64,000 nucleotides of DNA from Pseudomonadota bacterium (GCA_023433305.1 JAEZCZ010000026.1:1-64000); one strand, 5' to 3'; shown: positions 1 through 8,654, numbered from the stretch's first letter. The notes: generated from the letters alone by a model not told the origin. Numbers and translations: made by a program.

Positions 1-1
1 G

Positions 2-301
2 CCGATGGCCCAGCCGCTGGTCAGCTCGGCGGGCGGCCTGCCGCACGCCGGCGCCTCGGTCGCCCTGCCGCGCCGCCTGCCCGGCTCGTTCGAGGAGCGC
101 AAGGCGCTGTTCGAACGGATGGTCGAGGCCAAGCCGGACCGTGCCAACCCGTTCACCGACCGCAAGGCGCGGATGAAGCGCGCGCGCCTGATCATGCAGT
201 CGATCGGCCGCGACTTCGGCGACGCCCGCCCGTGGATCGACCTCAGCCAGTATCCGCACAACTGGCCGGAACTCGCGCAACATCGCTCCGCCGCGGCTTG
301 A
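2..301 (+). CDS. C-terminal part of an unrecognised protein (5' end outside the window)
   Basis: The reading frame is open to the left edge, so this is probably the last 98 or so residues of a longer protein rather than a gene starting at the ATG at base 5. It is charged and Arg/Lys-rich in the middle (FEERKALFERMVEAKP, then KARMKRARLIMQ) and ends in QHRSAAA. I recognise no domain. A hairpin follows immediately, consistent with the end of a transcript facing the minus-strand esterase gene. Confidence 0.5.
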   Translation, partial: PMAQPLVSSAGGLPHAGASVALPRRLPGSFEERKALFERMVEAKPDRANPFTDRKARMKRARLIMQSIGRDFGDARPWIDLSQYPHNWPELAQHRSAAA

Positions 302-333
302 ACCTACCCCCCGGTTCGCGCCCGGCGCAGCGA

Positions 334-359
334 GGGGCGGCTCCCAACGGGGCCGCCCC
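334..359. terminator. Hairpin between two convergent genes, possible bidirectional terminator
   Basis: GGGGCGGC at 334-341 pairs perfectly with GCCGCCCC at 352-359 across a 10-base loop. It lies between the stop of the rightward gene (301) and the stop of the leftward esterase gene (369). There is no clear T-run, so termination strength is uncertain. Confidence 0.45.
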
Positions 360-368
360 ATTCGCGTT

Positions 369-1877
369 TCACGCGCCGGGGCGCTTGACGCATTGCCAGC
401 TCGCGGGGTCGTTGGCGTCGCCGGTGCCGCGGTAGCGGGCAACTTCAGGCCAGGCGCAGTGCGGCCTGACCAGGCCGTTGGGGCCACCGCCGAGCAGCAC
501 TTCGGGCGCCCGCCCGGTGTCGTCCCATGCCTCAAGCGCGTCGAGCCAGGCGACCCGGCTCGCCCCGGGCCCGCCGGCGCAGTGGCCGACCCCGGGCAGT
601 GTGAAGTAGCGCGCCTGGCGCCGTGCCGCCGGTGCCCGCGAGAGCACCGCCTCGAAATAGTCGTTGGTCGCAACCGGGCTCGGCCCCGGATCGCTCTCGC
701 CGTGCCACAGCAGCAGCTTGCCGCCGCTGCGGAAGAACGGCCGCAGGTCCGGGTCGTCGGCCTCGTACCACTCGGCAAACGGGCTGCGGCGGACCTGCAT
801 CACGTCGTCGAGGGTCATCCCGGCGAGGTCGACCGGGCGCTCGCCGAAGATCAGCGGCCACAGCCCGCCGAGGCCGCCGCCGTTGCTCGGGTCGGGGGTG
901 CCGCCGGTGCCGACGAAGGCCGACCAGCCGGCCTCGCCGCCGCGGCTCATCGGCAACATCGCCCATTCGCCGTCGGGTGCGCGAGTGCCCTGGTAGACGG
1001 AACGCAGCGCCTCGACCTGCGGGGCGCTGAGGCACGACTCGGTCTTGGCCCCGCTGCACTGGATCTCGCCCGGATCCCAGCGGCACTGACGCGGATCGTT
1101 GATCAGCCCGTCCTCGAGCCCGTCGCTGACGTCGCACGCCTTGAGCGCGGCGCCTTGCGCGAGTTGCAGGTCGGCCGCCGAGAACCCGCCGCTCTTGGCG
1201 AAGGCCTGGTTGCGCAGCACCGCGCTGGTCTGCGTCTGCAGCGTGTAGACCGGCGCGCCGGCGCTGATCAGGTCGTAGTCGTCGGGATAGCGCTGCGCTT
1301 CCATCAGCCCCATGCGGCCGCCGGTCGAGCAGCCCTGGTAGTAGGCGCGCCGGTGGGGCTGGCCGTAGTAGGCGGCGACCAGCCGCTTACCGGCGTCGGT
1401 CATCTCGTGGATCGCGCGGAAGCTGAAGTCCTTGGCCTTCTCCGGATCGGCCGCCCAGGCGTTGTCCCACACGTTGCCGATCGGGTGTCCGCCGTCGGTC
1501 TGCAGGGTGGCGTAGCCCTTGCGCAGGCCCTCGGAGGCGGTCTGCAGCGCGATGTTGCCGATCCACCCGCCGCCGCCGAAGCCGAGCACCTTGCCGTTCC
1601 AGCTCGCCGGCAGGCGATAGACCACGCCGATGGTCGAGCCGGCGACCGGCGCCAGCGTCGCGGTGACCTCGCAGAACCCGGGCAGGCCGTTGGCTTCGGC
1701 GACCCATTTGCCGCTGGCGCTGGCAGCGCCGAGCATCGCCGGCGTGACCGAGGCGCAGCGGTCGGCGCCGGCGAGGGCGGGGTAGCTGGCCGGGCTCGGT
1801 CCCTCGGCCGTCTGCGAGGTGCAGGCGGCGGCGAGCGCGGCGAGCGCGACGGTAAGGAATTGCTTCGATGCGACCAT
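369..1877 (-). CDS. Tannase/feruloyl esterase family secreted lipoprotein
   Basis: The 502-residue protein belongs to the tannase/feruloyl esterase family (alpha/beta hydrolases that cleave ester bonds of phenolic acids). The N-terminus is a lipoprotein signal with LAAAC, Cys19 being the likely lipidation site. The nucleophile elbow is GCSTGG (Ser184), with likely acid Asp396 in GESDPGP and His432 in GVGHCAGG. Cys183 and Cys433 sit beside the catalytic Ser and His, the paired-Cys arrangement typical of the family. CDVSDGLEDGLI near 248-259 resembles the family's calcium-binding segment. It may act on plant phenolic esters; the exact substrate cannot be read. It heads away from the SnoaL/MoaF genes after a repeat-containing gap, so it may be transcribed separately. 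Confidence 0.9.
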   Translation of the reverse strand: MVASKQFLTVALAALAAACTSQTAEGPSPASYPALAGADRCASVTPAMLGAASASGKWVAEANGLPGFCEVTATLAPVAGSTIGVVYRLPASWNGKVLGFGGGGWIGNIALQTASEGLRKGYATLQTDGGHPIGNVWDNAWAADPEKAKDFSFRAIHEMTDAGKRLVAAYYGQPHRRAYYQGCSTGGRMGLMEAQRYPDDYDLISAGAPVYTLQTQTSAVLRNQAFAKSGGFSAADLQLAQGAALKACDVSDGLEDGLINDPRQCRWDPGEIQCSGAKTESCLSAPQVEALRSVYQGTRAPDGEWAMLPMSRGGEAGWSAFVGTGGTPDPSNGGGLGGLWPLIFGERPVDLAGMTLDDVMQVRRSPFAEWYEADDPDLRPFFRSGGKLLLWHGESDPGPSPVATNDYFEAVLSRAPAARRQARYFTLPGVGHCAGGPGASRVAWLDALEAWDDTGRAPEVLLGGGPNGLVRPHCAWPEVARYRGTGDANDPASWQCVKRPGA

Positions 1878-1901
1878 GTGTCCGTTCCTCTCTCTTTCAC
1901 C

Positions 1902-1983
1902 TCGTCATTGCGGGGAGCGGAGCGGGGAGGCAACCCGGCGCGATTCCGCGTCGCGCCGGGTGGCTTCGCCCGCTCGCAAGGCC
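1902..1983. repeat. REP-like palindromic intergenic repeat
   Basis: The stretch starts with CGTCATTGCGGGGAGCGGAG and closes with GGCTTCGCCCGCTCGCAA. In between, CCCGGCGCGA and TCGCGCCGGG form an inverted repeat. The opening matches the repeat at 6624-6660 (GTCATTGCGAGGAGC...). Elements of this form are common between genes in alphaproteobacteria. It sits between the esterase and SnoaL-like genes, both on the minus strand. Confidence 0.65.
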
Positions 1984-2009
1984 GATCGAGCCGGGGAGCG
2001 CGATCGGCT

Positions 2010-2507
2010 TCAGGCGAGCCGCGCGCGTGCGATCTTCCAACCGTCGCGGTCCTTGACGAACTCCATCGCCAGCACCGCGCGTTCCTCGTGGCGGTGGCGG
2101 CCGTGGCCCTCGAACCGCGCCATCCGCTCGAGCGTCGTGTCGCCGGTGAAGGCGATCTCGCGTTCGACGCGGCAGGCGCAGCGGGCGGTGGCGGTGAGGC
2201 CGTCCGCGGCCAGCTCGAGCGCCGGTTCGTGCTGCAGGTCCTCGGCGATCGCACACAGCCCGTCGCCGAGCTCGACCGCGTCCGACGAGGCGACGAACGC
2301 GCCGCAGTCGCCGGCGCCGTTGAGGTAGCGGATGAACTGGCGCTGCAGCGCCTCGATCGCGCGCTCGTCCTCGAGCCGGACGAGCTTCGCGCGGCTGCCG
2401 TCGTCGGCCAGCGCGGCGACCGGCGCGGCCATCGCCAGCGGCGCGGCGACGAGCGAGCCGGTCTTGAGGAACGACCGCCGGTCGGTCGAGGTCGGGGTCT
2501 CGCTCAT
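2010..2507 (-). CDS. Tat-exported SnoaL/NTF2-like protein
   Basis: The protein has 165 residues. The start is the ATG at 2507, preceded by GGAGGACC. The N-terminus carries a twin-arginine signal (DRRSFLKTG, then a hydrophobic run ending AALA), so it should be exported folded to the periplasm. The mature part begins with a helix (ERAIEALQRQFIRYLN) and continues with beta-rich sequence ending in EFVKDRDGWKIARARL, the layout of small SnoaL-like or NTF2-like alpha+beta barrels. Such proteins are often isomerases, cyclases or binding proteins. Its first four bases overlap the stop of the MoaF-like gene (ATGA), so the two are translationally coupled. Confidence 0.65.
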   Translation of the reverse strand: MSETPTSTDRRSFLKTGSLVAAPLAMAAPVAALADDGSRAKLVRLEDERAIEALQRQFIRYLNGAGDCGAFVASSDAVELGDGLCAIAEDLQHEPALELAADGLTATARCACRVEREIAFTGDTTLERMARFEGHGRHRHEERAVLAMEFVKDRDGWKIARARLA

Positions 2508-4231
2508 GGCTTGGTCCTCCACGCATCGGGTCCGAAGAAGCGGTCGACGTCGAACTTGCCGGCGTGCCGCGCCGGCGCGCCGACCGCGCTCAGGCTGAGC
2601 CCGTTCTTGCCGCAGTGATAGCCGATGCCCGCGTCGTGCATCGTGCGCATGTTGAGCAGCAGCGTGCCGAGCGTGCCGTTGCACGCCTCCTCGCACCAGC
2701 GCGCGAAGTACAACTGGTCGCGGATCTTCACGAAGTCGCCGGTCCCGCTCCACTCGGTCCCGAAATGCCCGGTGGCCGCGTTGGGGATGATCCAGCTGGT
2801 CGTGTTCGGAGTCGAATAGAGGTGCATCGAGTTGAGCCCCGGCGAGTACTCCCAGGTGAACGCCCGCCCGAGCAGGTCGCGCGTGCGCTGGTGCCGACGG
2901 TCGCCGGGCTCGGGAATGCCCTGGCCGACGATCTTGCCGAACAGCGTTTCGGCCCCCGCCTCGTTGGCGAAGTAGGGCGTGTTGAGGAAGCCGTGGTAGT
3001 TGGTCGCGAGGCCTGCCTCGAGGTCGGCGACGACGATGTGGCAGTCGTGGTTCGGCTCGCCTTGCAGCAGGTGCCCGAAGATGAACGCGCCGGGCATCAC
3101 CTCCCATGCGTTATAGCGCGTCCGGTGCCACACGCCGTCTCGATTCCTGCTCCATTCCAGCTGGTCGGCGCCGGTGAAGCGGTACTCCATCCTCGGCCCA
3201 TCGTCGTACTCGATCGTGAAGGTCTTGCCCGCCAGCGCCCGGCTCGGCGGCGTGCCGTTGCCGGCCATCGGGCTCGGCCGGTCGAACACGTGGGTGCTCG
3301 CGGCGACCGCGGCGTCGACCTCGGCCGGGGTCATCTTGTCCATCGTCGCCAGCGGGCGATAGATGCGCCGCTCGCCCTTCCTGGCGTTCTCGATCGGGAT
3401 CGGGCTGGCGCTGAAATCGCCGAGCTTCTGGAAGCGCGCGTTCTGCCCGAGCCATTCGCCGGTCCCGCGGAACATGTAGTACTCGAGCTCGTCGGCGCCG
3501 TTGAACCCGAGCCGCACGCCGGCCTGCTCGAGCCGGTTGGAATCGACCAGGTACATGTGCAGCAGGCCGGAGAACTCGGCCTCGACCCGGGCGAACAGGT
3601 AGAGGTCCTCGGTCAGCTGGATGTAGTCGGCCGGCGCCGAGTAGCCGCGGCTGTCCATGAGCCGGTCGAGCTCGACCCAGTGGGTGTAGGTGTACGAACA
3701 GTAGTACTCGATCGTGCGCAGGCCGGTGTCCTCGGTCCACGCATAGCCGCGGCCTTCCATGCGGATCGTCGGCGTGTGCCGCTCGCTCGGCGCCGGGCCG
3801 TCGCCGCCCTGCACGTAGCCGTGCCACACCGCGCGGTTGATCTCCCGCGTGTGCGGGGCGGGGCCGCCGCCCCACCACAGCTCGAACACCGTGGCGAGGT
3901 TGTTGTGCCGGTCCCAGGCGATCGCCCAGGCCTTGGTCGAGTTGGGCACGATGTGCGAGATCAGCGTGACGTGGTCGAGCGTCAGCGCGCCGTAGCCGCC
4001 GGTGGCGCCGTCGAACGTGACCCGGTTGCCCTGGCCGAACTGCCAGGTGAGCGTGCCGGCGCCATCGGTGACGATCCTGAGCGAGGTGCCGGCGAGGTCC
4101 GTTTCGAGCGCGCCCTTGCTGCCGGGCCCGGCCTGCGCGGCCGGAGCCAGCTTGGCCTGGATCTGCGCCTCGCTGAGCTGCGTGTACGGATACCGGAACA
4201 GCGGCACGTCCGGATAGGCCTGCAGGGCCAT
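2504..4231 (-). CDS. MoaF-like protein
   Basis: The protein has 575 residues from the ATG at 4231, which has AGGGGGAGA upstream; a longer version from 4297 lacks such a site. It is rich in beta-strands. A segment around residue 330 (GKTFTIEYDDGPRMEYRF) and the C-terminal third (ANEAGAETLFGKIVGQG, TRDLLGRAFTWEYSPG) resemble the MoaF N- and C-terminal domains. MoaF proteins have a lipocalin-like fold and were first linked to molybdenum cofactor genes, but many members lie in aromatic catabolism clusters. The N-terminal roughly 320 residues look like an extra copy of the same fold. No export signal is evident. A role with the neighbouring esterase and SnoaL-like protein is inferred from position only. 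Confidence 0.6.
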   Translation of the reverse strand: MALQAYPDVPLFRYPYTQLSEAQIQAKLAPAAQAGPGSKGALETDLAGTSLRIVTDGAGTLTWQFGQGNRVTFDGATGGYGALTLDHVTLISHIVPNSTKAWAIAWDRHNNLATVFELWWGGGPAPHTREINRAVWHGYVQGGDGPAPSERHTPTIRMEGRGYAWTEDTGLRTIEYYCSYTYTHWVELDRLMDSRGYSAPADYIQLTEDLYLFARVEAEFSGLLHMYLVDSNRLEQAGVRLGFNGADELEYYMFRGTGEWLGQNARFQKLGDFSASPIPIENARKGERRIYRPLATMDKMTPAEVDAAVAASTHVFDRPSPMAGNGTPPSRALAGKTFTIEYDDGPRMEYRFTGADQLEWSRNRDGVWHRTRYNAWEVMPGAFIFGHLLQGEPNHDCHIVVADLEAGLATNYHGFLNTPYFANEAGAETLFGKIVGQGIPEPGDRRHQRTRDLLGRAFTWEYSPGLNSMHLYSTPNTTSWIIPNAATGHFGTEWSGTGDFVKIRDQLYFARWCEEACNGTLGTLLLNMRTMHDAGIGYHCGKNGLSLSAVGAPARHAGKFDVDRFFGPDAWRTKP

Positions 4232-4419
4232 GTCCTCGATCTCCCCCTGAGCGCTCGTCGTTTGCGCGCAGAGTGCCACACCGGACGGGGCGCGCAAGCT
4301 CGGAAAGATTCCAGAATTGTCGCGAACCGAACCGGTTGCGGCGCGCCGGCAGCCGGGCGCTCACCCGATCGGGCGAGCGCCGCTGGTCCGACGATCGGGC
4401 TTGCGAGCCGCGCGGCGGC

Positions 4420-4761
4420 TCACCACCGGATGGCGATCTCGACCTTTTCCGGAACCGTCCCGGCGAGGCCGGCGATCCGCGCCTTGCTGCGGCCGATTTC
4501 CTCTTCGAGCCTGTTTGCCTCGTCGACCACCAGGCTGAGCACCGCCCGAGGAGCCGACCGTTCGACCAGGAGCTCTTCCTCGGACACGTTGAGCGACGCG
4601 GCCAGCGCCGGGATGCGGCAGGATCGCGGATGGGACTTGTTGCATTCCCACGCCCAGATGGTCGGGCGGGAGACACCCACCCGATCCGCCAACTCGCCGA
4701 CGGTCATGTTACCAGCGCGCCTAAGCCTGCGGACCCGTGCTCCGACGGAATCCCCTCCCAT
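4420..4761 (-). CDS. Small XRE-family helix-turn-helix regulator
   Basis: The protein has 113 residues from the ATG at 4761, with GGGGGAGGAGGGG directly upstream. Residues about 8-60 form a Cro/CI-type HTH: NMTVGELADRVGVSRPTIWAWE is the helix-turn-helix, followed by a SLNVSEEELL helix. The C-terminal half is a likely helical dimerisation segment (LVVDEANRLEEEIGRSKARIAGL). It is divergent from lysK and upstream, in the same direction, of the MoaF-like gene, 188 bases away, so it may regulate that cluster or itself. No operator was identified. Confidence 0.8.
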   Translation of the reverse strand: MGGDSVGARVRRLRRAGNMTVGELADRVGVSRPTIWAWECNKSHPRSCRIPALAASLNVSEEELLVERSAPRAVLSLVVDEANRLEEEIGRSKARIAGLAGTVPEKVEIAIRW

Positions 4762-4995
4762 ACGCCCCTCCTCCCCCGAGTCGTTGCGTGCTCTCGTTAA
4801 GTTTTTCCAATCACTGTTAATCTAAATCAAGGGGCGCTAAGTTTCGACGCGCCAGTTATCCACGATTCCCGATTTGGGACGGGCGCCGGGCGGCCCGGCC
4901 GCCGCCCGACGCCCCCCCATTTGCCGATGACGGCGGCAATGGCCGCTCAGGACTCCCTTGCGCTTGCCCGCTCCATCCGCAAAGGCGCACGCGCG

Positions 4996-6600
4996 ATGAT
5001 CGACGACGCCCTGATCCAAGCCGCCCGCGTGTCCAAGGCCTGGCCGTTCCAGGAGGCGATGAAGCTGGTCAAGCGCTACCCCGACGGCAAGCCCGGCGGG
5101 GCGCCGGTGCTGTTCGAGACCGGCTACGGGCCGTCGGGCCTGCCGCACATCGGCACGTTCCAGGAAGTGCTGCGGACCACGCTCGTGCGGCGCGCCTACG
5201 AGATCGTCTCGGGCGGCGCGCCGACGCGGCTGGTGGCGTTCAGCGACGACATGGACGGCCTGCGCAAGGTGCCCGAGAACCTGCCGAACCAGGAGCTCAT
5301 GCGGGAAAATTTGCATAAACCGTTGAGCCGGATTCCGGATCCCTTCAACGCCGGTTTCGAGAGTTTCGCGCATCATAACAACGCGATGCTGCGCGACTTT
5401 CTCGACCGTTTCGGGTTCGACTACGAGTTCGTCGCGGCCAGCGAGCGGTACAATTCGGGCGCCTTCGACCCGGCCCTCCGTCTGGTGCTCGAGACGTTCG
5501 ACGCGATCATGGAGATCATGCTGCCGACCCTTCGCGCCGAGCGCCAGGCGACCTACTCGCCGGTGCTGCCGATCAGCGAGCGGACCGGCAAGGTGCTGCA
5601 GGTGCCGATCGAGGTGGTCGACCCGGCAACGGGCATGATCCGCTTCGACGACGAGGGCGAGATCGTCGAGCAGACGGTGTTCGGCGGCCGCGCCAAGTGC
5701 CAGTGGAAGGTCGACTGGGCGATGCGCTGGTACGCGCTCGGGGTCGATTACGAGATGAGCGGCAAGGACCTGACCGACAGCGTCACCCAGTCGGGCCGCA
5801 TCGTCCGCGCGCTCGGCGGGCGCATGCCCGAGAACATGATCTACGAGCTGTTCCTCGACGAGAACGGCGAGAAAATCTCCAAGTCCAAGGGCAACGGGCT
5901 GACCATCGACGAGTGGCTGACCTACGGCACCGAGGAGAGCCTCGGCTTCTACCTGTTCCGCGAGCCGAAGAGCGCCAAGAGCCTCCACGTCGGGATCATC
6001 CCGCGGGCGGTGGACGAATACTGGCAGTTCCGCGCCAAGATTCCCGAGCAACCGCTCGAGCAGCAGCTCGGCAACCCGGTCTGGCACTTGCTGCGCGCCA
6101 ACGGCTACGACGGCGGCGACGGCGATACCCTGCCGGTCAGCTTCGGGCTGCTGCTCAACCTCGTCGGCGTGCTCGGCGCCAGCGCGACGCGCGAGCAGGT
6201 GTGGAGCTATCTCGGCAACTACATCCCCGACGCCGGTCCGGAGCGCTATCCCGACCTGGAGGCGCTGGTCGACCGCGCGCTCGCCTACAATCGCGATTTC
6301 GTGGCGCCCCACTTGCACAAGCGCGCGCCGACCGAGAACGAAGCCGCAGCCTTGCGCGCCCTCGATGAACTGCTCGAGCGGATGCCCGAAGGCACGTCGG
6401 CCGAGGATCTTCAGACGGAAGTCTATGAAATCGGCAAGCGTGCGGAGTTCGGCTTCGAAAGCCTGCGCGACTGGTTCAAGGCTCTCTACGAGACGCTGCT
6501 AGGGTCGAGCCAGGGCCCACGCATGGGCAGCTTCATCGCGCTCTACGGTGTGGCCAATACCCGCAAGCTCATTGCGGATGCGCTGGCGCGGGGATCCTAG
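4996..6600 (+). CDS. lysK: Class I lysyl-tRNA synthetase
   Basis: It charges tRNA-Lys with lysine in the cytoplasm. It is the class I, archaeal-type enzyme also found in many alphaproteobacteria in place of class II LysS. From the ATG at 4996 the protein has 534 residues. The HIGH-type motif is PHIG at 50-53 within ETGYGPSGLPHIGTF, and the KMSKS-type motif is KISKS at 293-297. In-frame ATGs at 4927 and 4939 would add an N-terminal extension that fits the family poorly, but the Shine-Dalgarno at 4996 is weak, so the start is not certain. A helical C-terminal anticodon-binding region follows. It is transcribed divergently from the XRE regulator. Confidence 0.95.
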   Translation: MIDDALIQAARVSKAWPFQEAMKLVKRYPDGKPGGAPVLFETGYGPSGLPHIGTFQEVLRTTLVRRAYEIVSGGAPTRLVAFSDDMDGLRKVPENLPNQELMRENLHKPLSRIPDPFNAGFESFAHHNNAMLRDFLDRFGFDYEFVAASERYNSGAFDPALRLVLETFDAIMEIMLPTLRAERQATYSPVLPISERTGKVLQVPIEVVDPATGMIRFDDEGEIVEQTVFGGRAKCQWKVDWAMRWYALGVDYEMSGKDLTDSVTQSGRIVRALGGRMPENMIYELFLDENGEKISKSKGNGLTIDEWLTYGTEESLGFYLFREPKSAKSLHVGIIPRAVDEYWQFRAKIPEQPLEQQLGNPVWHLLRANGYDGGDGDTLPVSFGLLLNLVGVLGASATREQVWSYLGNYIPDAGPERYPDLEALVDRALAYNRDFVAPHLHKRAPTENEAAALRALDELLERMPEGTSAEDLQTEVYEIGKRAEFGFESLRDWFKALYETLLGSSQGPRMGSFIALYGVANTRKLIADALARGS

Positions 6601-6623
6601 GCGGCAAAGCCAAGACCCCCGCC

Positions 6624-6660
6624 GTCATTGCGAGGAGCGTAGCGACGAAGCAATCCAGGG
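6624..6660. repeat. REP-like intergenic repeat
   Basis: GTCATTGCGAGGAGCGTAGC followed by GACGAAGCAATCCAGGG. The ends ATTGC and GCAAT are complementary, allowing a stem with GCGTAGC/GCGACG-type imperfect pairing. It lies between the convergent lysK and 2OG-oxygenase genes and matches the start of the repeat at 1902-1983. Confidence 0.65.
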
Positions 6661-6721
6661 CGACGGCGCGGGAGGTTCTGAATTGCCGCGCGTCCACGAA
6701 CGAGACGGAGATCCTCGAGGC

Positions 6722-7408
6722 TTAAAGCCACCGGCGCGCGCGGTACCATTTGGTGATGATGTACTTGACGCCTTTGATCACCGGATCGCCCGAATGGATC
6801 GTCCACGGGTTCGGAGTCCCTTCGGGATCGGCATTGTTCCAGATCAGCAGGCAGCCGGGCCGCGGTTCGAACGACACCCCGAGCCGTGGGAAGGTCGTCG
6901 CGCCGCCTTCCTCGACCGCGTTGAGATAGGCCATCGCGGTGATGGAGCGCTGCCCGCCGCGCTTCTTTTCCTGTGCCCAATAGGCGGTTCCGCCGGGGAA
7001 CCAGTCGCAATGCGCCTGGAACTCCTGCCCTGGAAGGTAGCGCTGGCCCTGGATGGTCTCGCCATAATGCGGGTCGATGCCCAGCAGGTCGTCGAGCCTG
7101 CGCTGGATCTTGCGGACGAAGGGATCGTGCGGGTCGACGTCTCCCGAATACGACGTGCGATAGCCGCTCTCGTAAGTCGCATCGAAGGCCCGGCTCGGCG
7201 TGGCGACTGCGTCGATCATCGCCATCAGCCGGCCGCATTCCTCGGGCGAGAAGAAGTCGCCGATCGCGAACATCTCCGCATTGTCGGTCGGGACGCGATA
7301 GGCTTCGGGAAGCGCGGCAAGGCGTTCACGGACCTTGCGACCGATCCGGCGCAGGCGGGCCTGGTCGACGTTATCGTCCGGGGGCGGAACGTGCGGGACC
7401 TCGTTCAT
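6722..7408 (-). CDS. 2-oxoglutarate/Fe(II)-dependent prolyl-4-hydroxylase-like oxygenase
   Basis: The 228-residue cytoplasmic protein carries the C-terminal catalytic core of prolyl 4-hydroxylase-type dioxygenases. The iron triad is His133 and Asp135 (AHCDWF) with His205 (TIHSGDPV). Lys215 in GVKYIITKWYR is placed to bind 2-oxoglutarate. EEGGATTFP before the distal His is the usual family segment. Such enzymes hydroxylate proline or related residues in a protein or peptide; the target is unknown here. It starts at an ATG and is followed, on the same strand, by no other gene before lysK ends in the opposite direction. Confidence 0.88.
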   Translation of the reverse strand: MNEVPHVPPPDDNVDQARLRRIGRKVRERLAALPEAYRVPTDNAEMFAIGDFFSPEECGRLMAMIDAVATPSRAFDATYESGYRTSYSGDVDPHDPFVRKIQRRLDDLLGIDPHYGETIQGQRYLPGQEFQAHCDWFPGGTAYWAQEKKRGGQRSITAMAYLNAVEEGGATTFPRLGVSFEPRPGCLLIWNNADPEGTPNPWTIHSGDPVIKGVKYIITKWYRARRWL

Positions 7409-7460
7409 CGGCGCCGTTCTTCCACACGCGACGCACGGCTTTCAAGCCCCCGAAAACGCA

Positions 7461-7492
7461 GAAGCCCCCGCGCCTTGCGACACGGGGGCTTC
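7461..7492 (-). terminator. Intrinsic terminator downstream of the RcnB-like gene
   Basis: GAAGCCCCCG (7461-7470) and CGGGGGCTTC (7483-7492) form a perfect 10-base stem with a 12-base loop. Read on the minus strand it is followed by TGCGTTTTCG, a short T-run. It lies just after the stop of the gene at 7527-8489 and before the oxygenase gene. Confidence 0.8.
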
Positions 7493-7526
7493 GCTCCAGC
7501 CGGGCCACTCACGCCGGCAGAAGGGG

Positions 7527-8489
7527 TTACCAGAAGAAGTCGTGGATCACGTCGACCACTTCGCCGGAGTAGATGTCCACCAGCAGCACGTCGTCGTAGT
7601 AGCGAACCCAGCGATAGGGGCCGTAGACTTCGGGCAGGCGGTACTGCCACGGATCGTTGATCCAGTAGCGATTGCCGAAGAACAGCGAGTCGAGGAATCC
7701 ACCAACCCCGATCCGGCGGTAGCTGTAGTTGCGGTAAGGCGAGTAGTAGGTGCCGACGCGGAACACGACGCGGTTTGTGTTGCGATACCGCTGCCAGTCG
7801 TAGCGGTTGTTGTCGCGCCAGCGACGGTCCCACCGGCGATCGTTGCGCCGATCGTTATCGCGCCAGCGCCGGTCGTTGTCGCTCCAGCGGCGGTCATAGG
7901 TCCGGTTGCGATCGCGGTCGGCGTAAGTGCGGTTGCGGTCGCGCTCCCACGAGCGCTGGTCTGTGCGATTGTCGACACGATCGGCGCGCCAGTCGCCGCG
8001 GCGCTCGACCCGGTCCGCGCGCCGGTCGCCGCGCCGCTCGACGCGATCCGCGCGTTGATCCCCGCGCCGCTCGATCCGCTCGGCGCGCTGTTCGCTGCGC
8101 CGATCGATCTGGCGAGCCTGTTGCCGGTCGCCCTGTTGGCGTGCCCATGCGGCTCGCTGATCGCCGCGTTGCTCGACGCGGTCGGCGCGGCGTTCGCTGC
8201 GCCGGTCGATCTGCGCCGCGCGCTGTTCGGTGCGGCGATCGATCCGAGCGGCGCGCTGCTCGCTGCGACGATCGAACCGCTGGGCGCGTTGCTCGCGATT
8301 GGCTCGCTGCGCGATCTGGGCACGCGCCTGCATGGCGTTCGACGGGCGCGCCTGGCTTTCGGCTCGCTCGGCGCGCGCCTCGCGCAGGTCGCGATCGTTG
8401 GGACGCGCTGAGGCAGGCGTTGCGGTCACCGCGATCGCGGCGGCGAGCGCTGCCCATCCGACATTCTGTAGCAATTTTCCAAGTGACAT
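7527..8489 (-). CDS. RcnB-like secreted protein with long Arg-rich repeat region
   Basis: The protein has 320 residues. A signal peptide (about 1-28, ending PASA) exports it to the periplasm. Residues about 35-220 are low-complexity, with repeated units such as RIDRRSEQRA, RVERRGDQRAD and RNRTYDRRW, strongly charged and probably helical or disordered. The C-terminal 40 or so residues (YGPYRWVRYYDDVLLVDIYS then GEVVDVIHDFFW) match the RcnB-like domain, which in E. coli RcnB is linked to nickel/cobalt homeostasis. Its function here is unproven. The repeat region is encoded by tandemly related DNA and so may vary in length between strains. Confidence 0.8.
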   Translation of the reverse strand: MSLGKLLQNVGWAALAAAIAVTATPASARPNDRDLREARAERAESQARPSNAMQARAQIAQRANREQRAQRFDRRSEQRAARIDRRTEQRAAQIDRRSERRADRVEQRGDQRAAWARQQGDRQQARQIDRRSEQRAERIERRGDQRADRVERRGDRRADRVERRGDWRADRVDNRTDQRSWERDRNRTYADRDRNRTYDRRWSDNDRRWRDNDRRNDRRWDRRWRDNNRYDWQRYRNTNRVVFRVGTYYSPYRNYSYRRIGVGGFLDSLFFGNRYWINDPWQYRLPEVYGPYRWVRYYDDVLLVDIYSGEVVDVIHDFFW

Positions 8490-8654
8490 CGCGGCATCTC
8501 CGTATGCATGCCGCCGAGTGGCTGCGGCCCAATAAGCAGGAATTATGCGAGTCGCGCTTTCCGTTAACTGAACCGGCTAGATAGCTTAACGTTCAGATTA
8601 TCGAGCTGGTCGATGAATGTGGAAAAGCGTTCAACCGTTCAAAGGAGATCGCCC

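Noticed and set aside
393..2618. A 741-codon open frame on the plus strand
   Set aside because: It lies antisense to the esterase and SnoaL-like genes, which have signal peptides and catalytic motifs; its composition is Ala/Arg/Pro-rich as expected for the antisense of GC-rich coding DNA.
2564..4825. A 753-codon plus-strand frame antisense to the MoaF-like and XRE genes
   Set aside because: It has no domain, no good start and the composition of an antisense frame.
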